64,000 nt of DNA. It comes from Bacillus cereus group sp. RP43 (GTDB lineage Bacteria; Bacillota; Bacilli; Bacillales; Bacillaceae_G). A program made the position numbers and the translations under genes. Below the pieces are notes generated by a model. It searched no databases and was not told where the DNA came from. It saw only the letters and a list, made by a program, of their open reading frames with translations. This document shows, piece after piece, positions 1 to 6,861 of this stretch (the stretch's first letter is position 1; every line of letters begins with the position of its first letter). Where the stretch lies: assembly GCF_040459645.1 (NCBI RefSeq), contig NZ_JARVHQ010000001.1, forward strand, positions 3,100,001 to 3,164,000. The letters are read 5' to 3'.

Positions 1-817
1 CCCATACGTGAGGAAGCCACCTCATCCAATCCCACTGTTTTTTCTCCTTCTCATGATAAAAGGCTGCTATTTTCACTTCATTTGGTGCATGATGTGTCAT
101 AATTTGCGTCGTTACAATTCGAATAAAGTTTAGTCTATCTTCTTTATTTCCAACTACACCAATTACATCGTTTTTTTTCAAAGAAATTGAAATGTGTCCA
201 TTAGGTATCGTATTGAAATCCCTTTTCACATTTTGTGCTTCTGTAACTAATGGATTTTCTTCATAACCTTGCTGCTCAGGTACCTTCAATTCTACAAGAA
301 ATGGGCTTTCTCCTGTTCCAATACGAATATCTAAAAAGTCCGGACTTTCAGGTGTACGCTCCCATAAATTACTTTCTCGGTTTTCAATTCTTTGTACACT
401 TTTTAATGGGCTTGGATTTTGTGTAATTAAATATTTTGCTTGTTCAACCTTTAACGTATCTAATTCCACTCGATGCTTTTGAATTTGCTCTAAGTATCTT
501 GTTTGTAATTGTTCAACCATTTGACGATGTTCTTTCTTTTTACGGAAATGCCCCATCGTTGTAATTACATATGATCCCAACATCGGAATACTTGAAACCA
601 TCATTAATGGCATATAACTTGAATTCATCTTCATAAATTTCATCATTACAAAATATAATATCAATGTTAAAATCGTCATCATTGCTGGCAGTAACATTGT
701 TTCAATTGAAAACTTCGGCTCCTCCGGTATATTCGGCGGATCATGAATAATAACATCCCCTGTTGGTATATCTACTTTCACACGCGGAGAGCGTTGAAAA
801 TACGGTGATTTTTGCAC
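1..817 (-). CDS. essC: Type VII secretion EssC-like FtsK/SpoIIIE ATPase (N-terminal part, cut by window edge)
   Basis: Membrane motor of the Firmicutes ESX/WXG100 secretion system; only the first ~272 residues are inside the window. A GTG start at 817 is preceded by GGAAGGAG at a nine-base spacing; the nearby ATG at 824 is in another frame and soon stops. The protein starts directly with a proline-rich stretch (about residues 25-36), then two hydrophobic segments (about 40-58 and 64-84), a basic coiled-coil-like stretch, and the conserved region before the first ATPase domain (motif IAAFYHEKEKQWDWMRWLPHVW). The paired FHA domains of Bacillus subtilis YukB are absent, so the N-terminus is more like actinobacterial EccC. 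The ATPase modules lie beyond the edge. It is the last visible gene of an operon with the three genes at 849-2788. Family assignment is firm; substrates are not visible here. Confidence 0.8.
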   Translation of the reverse strand, partial: MQKSPYFQRSPRVKVDIPTGDVIIHDPPNIPEEPKFSIETMLLPAMMTILTLILYFVMMKFMKMNSSYMPLMMVSSIPMLGSYVITTMGHFRKKKEHRQMVEQLQTRYLEQIQKHRVELDTLKVEQAKYLITQNPSPLKSVQRIENRESNLWERTPESPDFLDIRIGTGESPFLVELKVPEQQGYEENPLVTEAQNVKRDFNTIPNGHISISLKKNDVIGVVGNKEDRLNFIRIVTTQIMTHHAPNEVKIAAFYHEKEKKQWDWMRWLPHVW

Positions 818-848
818 AAAACATTTCTCCTTCCCCATTCAAAAACTA

Positions 849-1211
849 TTACTCAATGATTTTCCATACATAATCTTCTCTACTTGAAGATATATCTGGT
901 TTAACAGGTTCATTATAAACTTCTTCTGCCGGTTGCATTTCAAAAGAAGGGATAATTGCCCCTTTTTTATATAGCATTACATATTGTCCATCCCAAACAT
1001 CATTATCGCGCAACGTTTCATCATTTCGTATAGAATGCCATTCTTCTTTATCTTTTGCCACTCTAATTTCATAGATACCGCCCAATGCTTCGTCTATTTT
1101 TTCATGATGTAAAATTGCTTCAATAATTTGTACTGCTTTTACATCATTAGGAATTGCAATATCAATTTCTTCATTTGATTGCTTTATGTATGTCACAATA
1201 ATCTCTTCCAC
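849..1211 (-). CDS. YukD/EsaB-type ubiquitin-like protein of the type VII secretion operon
   Basis: Small cytosolic protein of 120 residues. The first ~80 residues follow the pattern of the ubiquitin-fold YukD/EsaB family: an Asp/Ile-Pro turn (DIAIPNDVKAVQIIEAIL), a central strand (YEIRV), and the typical end DETLRDNDVWDGQYVML. Family members are usually about 80 residues; here an acidic, proline-containing tail of about 35 residues is added. The start is GTG at 1211 with AAAGGTGA six bases upstream. It lies 31 bases before EssC and 27 bases after the PP2C gene, so one transcript is likely. EsaB proteins regulate or support ESX secretion; whether the C-terminal tail contacts the ATPase is inference. 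Confidence 0.7.
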   Translation of the reverse strand: MEEIIVTYIKQSNEEIDIAIPNDVKAVQIIEAILHHEKIDEALGGIYEIRVAKDKEEWHSIRNDETLRDNDVWDGQYVMLYKKGAIIPSFEMQPAEEVYNEPVKPDISSSREDYVWKIIE

Positions 1212-1238
1212 ATTTATTCACCTTTTTCCATCGTGTTG

Positions 1239-2009
1239 TTACCAAGAAATATCTATAAATGAAATATCATCACTTGTCGGTGAGCACTGCGCCCTCTCGA
1301 TTTCTGTTAAGACTTCCTCAAAGTTATACTGCTTAAGCGATACAAGTCCGTCTGAATGAATAACTATCCGGTTTACTTCTTCTCTGGATAATGTCTTTGA
1401 AAACACCTCCAATGCACCTCCAATAATGCCACGCTGTGTAGACCATCTTTTCTCTATATTTCTCTCAAACTTCATTACATTCGAACAATTCTTCTTATCT
1501 TGAAACAATTGTACAAATGAATCACCATGTGTAACTATCGTTACTTGTACTTTGTCTTGATTTGGAATGAGTTCTATTTTTCCACCAATAAACATAGCTT
1601 CACTACCTTGTTTTCTCTTTTCTTCCAATACATCGCGAAGTAACCACGGTGTTTCTTCTGGCAATTGAAATGCCCTTATTTCCTCTGACGCTTCTTCTTT
1701 CCACTTTTCCAACTCTTCATTTAATAGAATAGAAATATCCTGTTCCGTTTCTGGAAATGTTTCAAATAAGTTTAATAATTTCATACCAAGAAATTTCGCA
1801 GCGATTTCACCATGAAAAGACATCCCTACACCATCACATAACACAAATGTGAATTTAGTTCCATTATCTTGAAATACTAAAAAATCTTGTCCACTCTCAT
1901 TTAAATCCTGTGTTTCTTTAGCTCTTACATAGCTATATTGATAAGTAAAATGTTTGCTTTTCTTTTCTTGCAATACCGTTTCTTTCTCTTGCGACAGGAT
2001 ATATTTCAC
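1239..2009 (-). CDS. PP2C-family serine/threonine phosphatase linked to type VII secretion
   Basis: Protein of 256 residues with a shortened PP2C fold. The first metal-binding motif is VLCDGVGMSFHGE (about residues 57-69; Asp and Gly conserved), a later motif is IVIHSDGLVSL (about 215-225), and an Asp near the C-terminus (TSDDISFID) fits the last metal ligand. A GTG start at 2009 has GGAGGG upstream. The gene follows the vWA gene by 14 bases and precedes the ubiquitin-like gene by 27, so it is embedded in the secretion operon. A partner kinase is not in the window. Control of secretion by dephosphorylation is inference; the phosphatase fold is well supported although the domain is at the short end for the family. 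Confidence 0.75.
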   Translation of the reverse strand: MKYILSQEKETVLQEKKSKHFTYQYSYVRAKETQDLNESGQDFLVFQDNGTKFTFVLCDGVGMSFHGEIAAKFLGMKLLNLFETFPETEQDISILLNEELEKWKEEASEEIRAFQLPEETPWLLRDVLEEKRKQGSEAMFIGGKIELIPNQDKVQVTIVTHGDSFVQLFQDKKNCSNVMKFERNIEKRWSTQRGIIGGALEVFSKTLSREEVNRIVIHSDGLVSLKQYNFEEVLTEIERAQCSPTSDDISFIDISW

Positions 2010-2023
2010 TATACTTCTCCCTC

Positions 2024-2788
2024 CTATCGAACCGGCGTCGCAGCGGACATTTGAAATCCAAGTGACACTAAATCGGCATTTGTACCAGGAAACATCATCA
2101 CCGCACCATCTGCAATATGAAAACCATGTTCCGTCATCATCTCACGATAGCTTTGAGGGATAGGCGATGAAAGTCTTTGCAACTTTGCACCATACTCATC
2201 CGTAATTTCTGTATTTGGCATAATCCCTTGCCACTTCTTTATATTAGTAATTTCGTCTTGCATAATTTCATCTGAAATAAAAATATTTTCAATTAGCACA
2301 TTTCCATCAGGTACAGACATATCCATAATTCTTCGCACAATTAATTCTGGATCTTCACCAGTTGAAGCACCGTCTGTCATATGACAGACCACAGGAGCTG
2401 GTCCATCTTGTAAATTTGGTAATTCCTTTTGCAATAACTTCTCCACTACAGAGAAAGCTTTTGCTGTATCAGTTAAGCGATGCGTTTGGATTTTTTCTAG
2501 TGGGCGCAGTCTTGCTACTTCGTCTATTGTTTTCACCCCACCCAATAGATCAAAAACATGATCGCTATAGGCTAAAATAGATAACTTATACCTTGGAAGC
2601 AAGCGACTACCTTTTGTTGAACGAAATACCATTTGGCGAATCGCTAAAGATAGAGCATCCGTTACAATATCAATTCTTCTTTTTTCTTCTCCGCCTGCAT
2701 CCATCATTTGATTCATTGATGCGCTTACATCCAGAAGATAAATTATATAAGCTGGTGTTTGTTGTGTTGCTTGAGTTTGATATAACAT
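2024..2788 (-). CDS. von Willebrand factor A (vWA) domain protein, first gene of the secretion operon
   Basis: Protein of 254 residues consisting almost entirely of a vWA domain. The metal-ion-dependent adhesion site is intact: DVSAS (D-x-S-x-S) at about 20-24, a central Thr region (HRLTDTAKAF) and the TDGAS Asp at about 138. No signal peptide or membrane segment is seen, so it is probably cytosolic. ATG at 2788 is preceded by GGAAGGG. The 200 AT-rich bases upstream contain TATAAT-like boxes and separate it from the AspRS gene, so the operon promoter probably lies there. vWA proteins of this type often act as scaffolds next to phosphatases, kinases or ATPases; a role in assembling or regulating the ESX machine is inferred from position. 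Confidence 0.75.
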   Translation of the reverse strand: MLYQTQATQQTPAYIIYLLDVSASMNQMMDAGGEEKRRIDIVTDALSLAIRQMVFRSTKGSRLLPRYKLSILAYSDHVFDLLGGVKTIDEVARLRPLEKIQTHRLTDTAKAFSVVEKLLQKELPNLQDGPAPVVCHMTDGASTGEDPELIVRRIMDMSVPDGNVLIENIFISDEIMQDEITNIKKWQGIMPNTEITDEYGAKLQRLSSPIPQSYREMMTEHGFHIADGAVMMFPGTNADLVSLGFQMSAATPVR

Positions 2789-2957
2789 GTTTCATACCCT
2801 TCCATACATTATTATATGAACTATTTTTATATTCATATTTTATTATAACTTATGAATTTTCTATTTCTCAATTCATTATAAAATTTTCTTGATATAATTT
2901 ACATATTTTCACACGAAAAAACCATTATTATCTCCTTTAACTTATGTTGAAATGCAT

Positions 2958-2986
2958 AAAACCCTTCTATATTATAGAAGGGTTTT
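2958..2986 (-). terminator. Terminator after the AspRS gene
   Basis: Perfect 13-bp inverted repeat (2958-2970 with 2974-2986) with a 3-base loop, starting 5 bases after the AspRS stop codon. The minus-strand 3' arm ends in TTTT, but few further U residues follow. Confidence 0.7.
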
Positions 2987-2990
2987 AATG

Positions 2991-4289
2991 TTATGGTATA
3001 AGACGTGTACAATCCCTCGGAAAAGCACTCGCTTCTCTTACATTCGATAATTCTAATAGCTTATACACAACTCGTTCTAATCCAATTCCAAAACCACCAT
3101 GTGGCGGACAACCGTATCGGAATGTATTTACATAAGATTGAAATTTCTCTGGATGTAATCCTTTTTCTTTAAAAGAGGCAAGTAACATGTCATAGTTATG
3201 AATTCGCTGTGCACCTGACGTAATCTCTAGCCCTTTATACAATAAGTCAAAAGAATCAGTAATAGCTGAGTTCTCTTTATTTTGCATCGTATACATCGGT
3301 CGCGCTTCTTTCGGATAATGTGTAATAAAGACAAATTCACTATTATATGTTTCTTTCACATATTTCCCTAGTAACTTTTCACTTTCTGTATCTAAATCCC
3401 CTACAGGAGATTCTTTTCGATACTTACTTTTCAAAACTACTTGTGCTTCTGATAATGTGATTTTAGGAATTTCTCCAATGACAGGTACTGTTATTTGTAA
3501 TAATTGCAATTCCTTTTCACATTTTTCTCCTACTTGTTGAAACATATATCGTAAAACATCTGTTTCTAATTGCATCACTTCATAAAAATCATTTATAAAC
3601 CCAAGTTCTACGTCTAACGATATATATTCATTTAAATGTCGTGAAGAGTTATGATGTTCAGCCCGGTACACAGGAGCAATTTCAAAAACACGTTCGAGTC
3701 CTCCCGCTACCATCATTTGTTTATAAAACTGTGGTGATTGAGCTAAATAAGCTTCTTTTTGGAAATATGGAAGCTTAAAAACATTCGCTCCTCCTTCTGC
3801 CCCTTGCGAGACAATTTTCGGAGTAAATACACGTGTGAAATCGTTCTCTATTAGGAACTCACTAAAGCTTTGAACGAGTGTCGATTTCACTTTAAAAATC
3901 GCCGCGGTTCGCTCATGTCTTAAAGATAACACCCGCTCATTCAATAATTGATCTAAGCCAACTTGTAACTTCTTTTTATTTATTTCAAACGGGAGTGGTT
4001 CTGCACCATTTAATACTTTCACTTCATGAGCGAGTAGTTCAACACCTAATTCTGTTTTCGTTGTCTCTACTATTTCACCAATTACTTGGACGACACTTTC
4101 AACATCAACTTTGTATCCAGCTAATTCATTTTCTAATACGCATTGAATAACTCCTGTTCGGTCCCTTAATAATAAAAAACTAACATTTCCAAGATGACGA
4201 ATCTTTTTTATCCACCCTTGTAGTAATACAACCCTCCCGCTATGCTCCGTACATTCTCGTGTGAGTGAACGCTTCATTATTTGATCCAT
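2991..4289 (-). CDS. aspS2: Archaeal-type aspartyl-tRNA synthetase (AspS2), probably non-discriminating
   Basis: Class IIb synthetase of about 432 residues. An N-terminal OB-fold (VLLQGWIKKIRHLGNVSFLLLRD) is followed by the catalytic domain with motif 2 (YRAEHHNSSRHLNEY) and motif 3 (GFGIGLERVVYKLLEL, then REASAFPRD). HLNE in motif 2 and the FPRD ending are typical of archaeal/eukaryotic-type AspRS; bacterial AsnRS ends differently (FPK). Bacterial AspRS is about 590 residues, so this is the short second type known in the B. cereus group. I chose ATG 4289, with GGAGGG seven bases upstream; an in-frame ATG at 4304 overlaps that ribosome site. Controlled by a T-box and a possible Asp/Asn leader peptide. 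It could be annotated asnS or asnC elsewhere. Confidence 0.85.
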   Translation of the reverse strand: MDQIMKRSLTRECTEHSGRVVLLQGWIKKIRHLGNVSFLLLRDRTGVIQCVLENELAGYKVDVESVVQVIGEIVETTKTELGVELLAHEVKVLNGAEPLPFEINKKKLQVGLDQLLNERVLSLRHERTAAIFKVKSTLVQSFSEFLIENDFTRVFTPKIVSQGAEGGANVFKLPYFQKEAYLAQSPQFYKQMMVAGGLERVFEIAPVYRAEHHNSSRHLNEYISLDVELGFINDFYEVMQLETDVLRYMFQQVGEKCEKELQLLQITVPVIGEIPKITLSEAQVVLKSKYRKESPVGDLDTESEKLLGKYVKETYNSEFVFITHYPKEARPMYTMQNKENSAITDSFDLLYKGLEITSGAQRIHNYDMLLASFKEKGLHPEKFQSYVNTFRYGCPPHGGFGIGLERVVYKLLELSNVREASAFPRDCTRLIP

Positions 4290-4356
4290 TATATTTCCCT
4301 CCATTAATTTTATTTTTATTTACGTTATTGTTATTGTTGTCGTCATCATCATCCAC
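4240..4356 (-). CDS. Candidate leader peptide, MDDDDDNNNNN-, overlapping the AspRS start
   Basis: A 38-codon ORF lies between the T-box terminator and the AspRS gene. It starts at GTG 4356 behind AAAGGAGGTGA, close to a perfect anti-16S sequence. Codons 2-6 are all Asp (three GAT, two GAC) and 7-11 all Asn (three AAC, two AAT); eight further residues include Asn or Lys, and it ends at TAG 4240-4242. Translation runs through the AspRS ribosome binding site and start codon in a different frame. This is the layout of a translational attenuator that senses charged Asp- and Asn-tRNA, the two products of a non-discriminating AspRS. The sequence is directly seen; the regulatory role is inferred. Confidence 0.6.
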   Translation of the reverse strand: MDDDDDNNNNNVNKNKINGGKYNGSNNEAFTHTRMYGA

Positions 4357-4383
4357 GGTCACTCACCTCCTTTCAAAGAATAC

Positions 4384-4625
4384 AAAAATCCGCCCCTATA
4401 ATAGGGACGGATTTTTCCGCGGTACCACCCAAATTGTCATAATGACCATCTTAGCCCTGATAACGGTAGGTACCGTTTGCTTTTACTAATTATCACGTTC
4501 AAAGCAACACTCACAGGTGTCTTTCCATCATGCGGTATCGCAATCTTCCCAGCAACCGATTGCTCTCTGTAGACCCTTGCATCATGTACTTTTCCTAATC
4601 ATCACTTTTTATATTTACAGAGTAT
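4384..4625 (-). promoter_or_regulatory. T-box riboswitch of the AspRS gene
   Basis: On the minus strand the T-box core GGGTGGTACCGCGG lies at 4430-4417. It is followed by a strong terminator hairpin (4415-4384, GGAC/GTCC-type stem with a TTTTT tail). Upstream are a stem III palindrome (AACGGTACCTACCGTT) and a stem I with AGAGAG and GGTTGCTGGGAAG. The specifier region reads TTTGAACGTGAT at about 4502-4491: AAC (Asn) is the likely specifier but alignment with the other two T-boxes does not settle it. It senses uncharged tRNA and lets transcription pass the terminator. Confidence 0.85.
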
Positions 4626-4677
4626 TCTATCTCTTTGTTTTATAAAACGCAAGCCTTTTTAAATATTTTTTGATTTT

Positions 4678-6042
4678 TCACATCCAATTTCGTACAATCT
4701 CCTCTAAAGCCATTCCACGTGAGGCTTTCAATAATACGATATCCTTTTTCGTTATAACTTTTAATACTTCCTCTGCTATCTTGGCTTTATTATTAAATGA
4801 CTGTACTTTTCCTGTATCATATTTCTTTCTTACTTCTTCCGCTACAATTTCAGCTAACTCTCCGTAAGTAAACACATATTGAATACTCTCTTGATTTAAC
4901 ATTTTACCAATTTCTCTATGATATGTTTCAGCTTTTTTCCCTAACTCCAACATATCCCCAATTACTATAATTTTTTTCTTATAGGCATTTAATTTCTGTA
5001 ACGTTTCAATTGCAGCCTTCATTGAAGAGGGACTGGCATTCCATGCATCGTTAATAATCGTAAAACCTGTTTTAGCAGTTAAAAATTGAAAGCGCATATG
5101 AGTAATATTAACTTGCCGCAATGCTTCCTGTATTTTTTCTGTAGGGATATTATAAAATTGACCTACAGCGATTCCGACAATCGTATTAAAAATATTATGT
5201 TTTCCATGTAAGGGAACATCGTACTGTATTTTTGAATCATTTAATTTAAAATGAACACCATATTCATCTAATTGCACGTTTGTTGGAAACAAATCATTTG
5301 TATACTTTTCACCAAATGCCTTACAATTTATACTCGATAGATTCTTATTTTGCAAAAGCAACGCTTCATCACCATTATATAAAAACAAACCATTTCCTTT
5401 TAACCCGTCAATAATTTCTAATTTAGCCTTCGCAATCTCTTCTCTTGATCCAAGCGTTTCTAAGTGAGACTGGCCAATCATTGTAATTACCGCTAAATCT
5501 GGCTGTGCTATTTTTGATAAGTTTCGAATTTGTCCTTTTTCACTCATCCCCATTTCAAGTATTAAAAACTCTGTATCTCGTTTCATTTCTAAAATTGTTA
5601 ACGGCAAACCGATTTGACTATTAAAATTGCCCTTTGTTTTATGCACACGATGAGTTGTACTTAAAATCGTGCTTATTATATCTTTTACCGTTGTCTTGCC
5701 ATTACTACCAGTAATTCCGATTACTTTTACATTTAGCTCTTTTCGATAAAATTGTGCCAATTGTTGCAAAGCAAACAAAGTGTCATCTACAAATATAATT
5801 GGTATCCCTTTTGGCGGAGTACCGTAAGACTTTTTCCATAAGGAAGCGACAGCTCCATTATCCATTGCTTCTTTCACATAATCATGTCCATCCTTCACCC
5901 TAATGATTGGAACGAATAAATTTCCTTCTTTAATGTTTTTGGAATCTATGCAGACACCATGTATTTCTATATGATGAAACGATTCTTGTAATCCTTCTCC
6001 ATCTACTACCTCTTCAAGTTTTTTCAAATTCATTTGAATCAA
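4678..6042 (-). CDS. murF: UDP-N-acetylmuramoyl-tripeptide--D-alanyl-D-alanine ligase MurF (probable second copy)
   Basis: Mur ligase of about 454 residues that adds D-Ala-D-Ala to the peptidoglycan precursor in the cytosol. Seen in order: N-terminal substrate domain (SKNIKEGNLFVPI), the ATP loop GITGSNGKTT at about 112, central-domain residues NFNSQIGLP and LEMGM, and the C-terminal domain with NDAWNASPSSM. I prefer a TTG start at 6042, which has AAAGGTGA four bases upstream; an ATG at 6060 lacks a ribosome site. In this species group murF usually sits beside ddl; this one stands alone upstream of a T-box AspRS gene, so it may be a paralogue. That copy-number statement rests on memory and not on the window. 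Confidence 0.9.
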   Translation of the reverse strand: MIQMNLKKLEEVVDGEGLQESFHHIEIHGVCIDSKNIKEGNLFVPIIRVKDGHDYVKEAMDNGAVASLWKKSYGTPPKGIPIIFVDDTLFALQQLAQFYRKELNVKVIGITGSNGKTTVKDIISTILSTTHRVHKTKGNFNSQIGLPLTILEMKRDTEFLILEMGMSEKGQIRNLSKIAQPDLAVITMIGQSHLETLGSREEIAKAKLEIIDGLKGNGLFLYNGDEALLLQNKNLSSINCKAFGEKYTNDLFPTNVQLDEYGVHFKLNDSKIQYDVPLHGKHNIFNTIVGIAVGQFYNIPTEKIQEALRQVNITHMRFQFLTAKTGFTIINDAWNASPSSMKAAIETLQKLNAYKKKIIVIGDMLELGKKAETYHREIGKMLNQESIQYVFTYGELAEIVAEEVRKKYDTGKVQSFNNKAKIAEEVLKVITKKDIVLLKASRGMALEEIVRNWM

Positions 6043-6111
6043 AGTATCACCTTTTTCCATTTTATTACATAAACTCTATTTCATTTACGCATATTAATAA
6101 AGTGAAACTTT

Positions 6112-6144
6112 AATCAGTGGGGATTTTATTCATCCCCACTGATT
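6112..6144. repeat. 13-bp perfect hairpin between murF and the next gene
   Basis: AATCAGTGGGGAT at 6112-6124 pairs with 6132-6144. It lies in the 214-base gap between divergent genes, so it terminates neither in an obvious way. Together with the following long hairpin it resembles the dispersed intergenic repeats of the B. cereus group. Confidence 0.5.
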
Positions 6145-6170
6145 ATTAGTTGAACCAATCGGGCTTTTAT

Positions 6171-6249
6171 GGGCAGTTGATCCCCCACCTAACTTCTTTG
6201 CTTTCCCTGAATTTTGAGGTGGGGGTCTTACTGCCCGTTAATGCGGGAT
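6171..6249. repeat. Long imperfect hairpin, possible B. cereus-group dispersed repeat
   Basis: GGGCAGT-TG-ATCCCCCACCT (6171-6190) pairs with AGGTGGGGGTCTTACTGCCC (6217-6236), and GCGGGATAAAA follows. A similar GCGGGATAAAA end occurs at about 8441, in another gap. It ends just before the ribosome site of the gene at 6275, so it may form in that gene's 5' leader. Confidence 0.45.
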
Positions 6250-6274
6250 AAAAATTTTGTAGCGAGGTGTTTAT

Positions 6275-6754
6275 ATGAAAAAAGCGATTAGTTTCTTTCT
6301 CCTTTTGTTATGCCTAATTGTAGTAAACGAAACATACGCCTATTCACCAAAATCTTTACCAATCTCTCAAAACTCTGATCAATGGCAAGTGAATATTGAT
6401 GAACCGAAAAAAACAAGTAAAAATATGCTTCAAGCTAAAAAAGATAAATTTCAAACATATCAATTTTCAGTAAAGAATGTTGGAGAAAACGAAGTATATA
6501 ACGTACAAGTTGAAGTCTTCCGCAATGAACCAAATATGAAAACAAAATACGAACTCTTTTCCCTAAAAGAAGGTCGTCTAGCAAGTGGAAAAACTGGATT
6601 TAGACATGCTAACTTCCCTGTTTCTACAAAATCAGATGAGGTTGACGTTATAATCACTTGGCAAGAACACCCTTTCCGCTCGATGCGAAACGGTCAAAAA
6701 GTTGAGTCTAGAAAATTTAAAGAGCATTTTGTTTTTAAAGACGCAAAAAAATAA
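6275..6754 (+). CDS. Small secreted protein of unknown function
   Basis: I do not recognise a family. The 159 residues begin with a clear Sec signal peptide: two Lys, a hydrophobic core of about 13 residues, and a likely cut after TYA (about residue 22). The mature part is basic, has no cysteines, and reads like a single beta-rich domain (YQFSVKNVGENEVYNVQVEVF, IITWQEHPFRSM). The middle resembles a CARDB/Ig-like fold only in rhythm. AGCGAGGTG precedes ATG 6275. It is convergent with the metalloprotease gene and shares its terminator. Confidence 0.6.
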   Translation: MKKAISFFLLLLCLIVVNETYAYSPKSLPISQNSDQWQVNIDEPKKTSKNMLQAKKDKFQTYQFSVKNVGENEVYNVQVEVFRNEPNMKTKYELFSLKEGRLASGKTGFRHANFPVSTKSDEVDVIITWQEHPFRSMRNGQKVESRKFKEHFVFKDAKK

Positions 6755-6824
6755 ATGGAATGCGTATAAATTCACACTATCATTGATATAGCTTAATTTA
6801 CTAGTACCAGTTCTTAAGCAAATT

Positions 6825-6858
6825 AAAAAGTCGTGGCTTATAAATGCCACGACTTTTT
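6825..6858. terminator. Bidirectional terminator between convergent genes
   Basis: AAAAAGTCGTGGC (6825-6837) pairs perfectly with GCCACGACTTTTT (6846-6858). A-rich and T-rich flanks let it serve both the secreted-protein gene and the metalloprotease gene. Confidence 0.9.
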
Positions 6859-6861
6859 ATA

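Noticed and set aside
2991..4289. Asparaginyl-tRNA synthetase (asnS)
   Set aside because: Motif 2 has HLNE and motif 3 ends FPRD, as in archaeal-type AspRS, not the forms typical of AsnRS.
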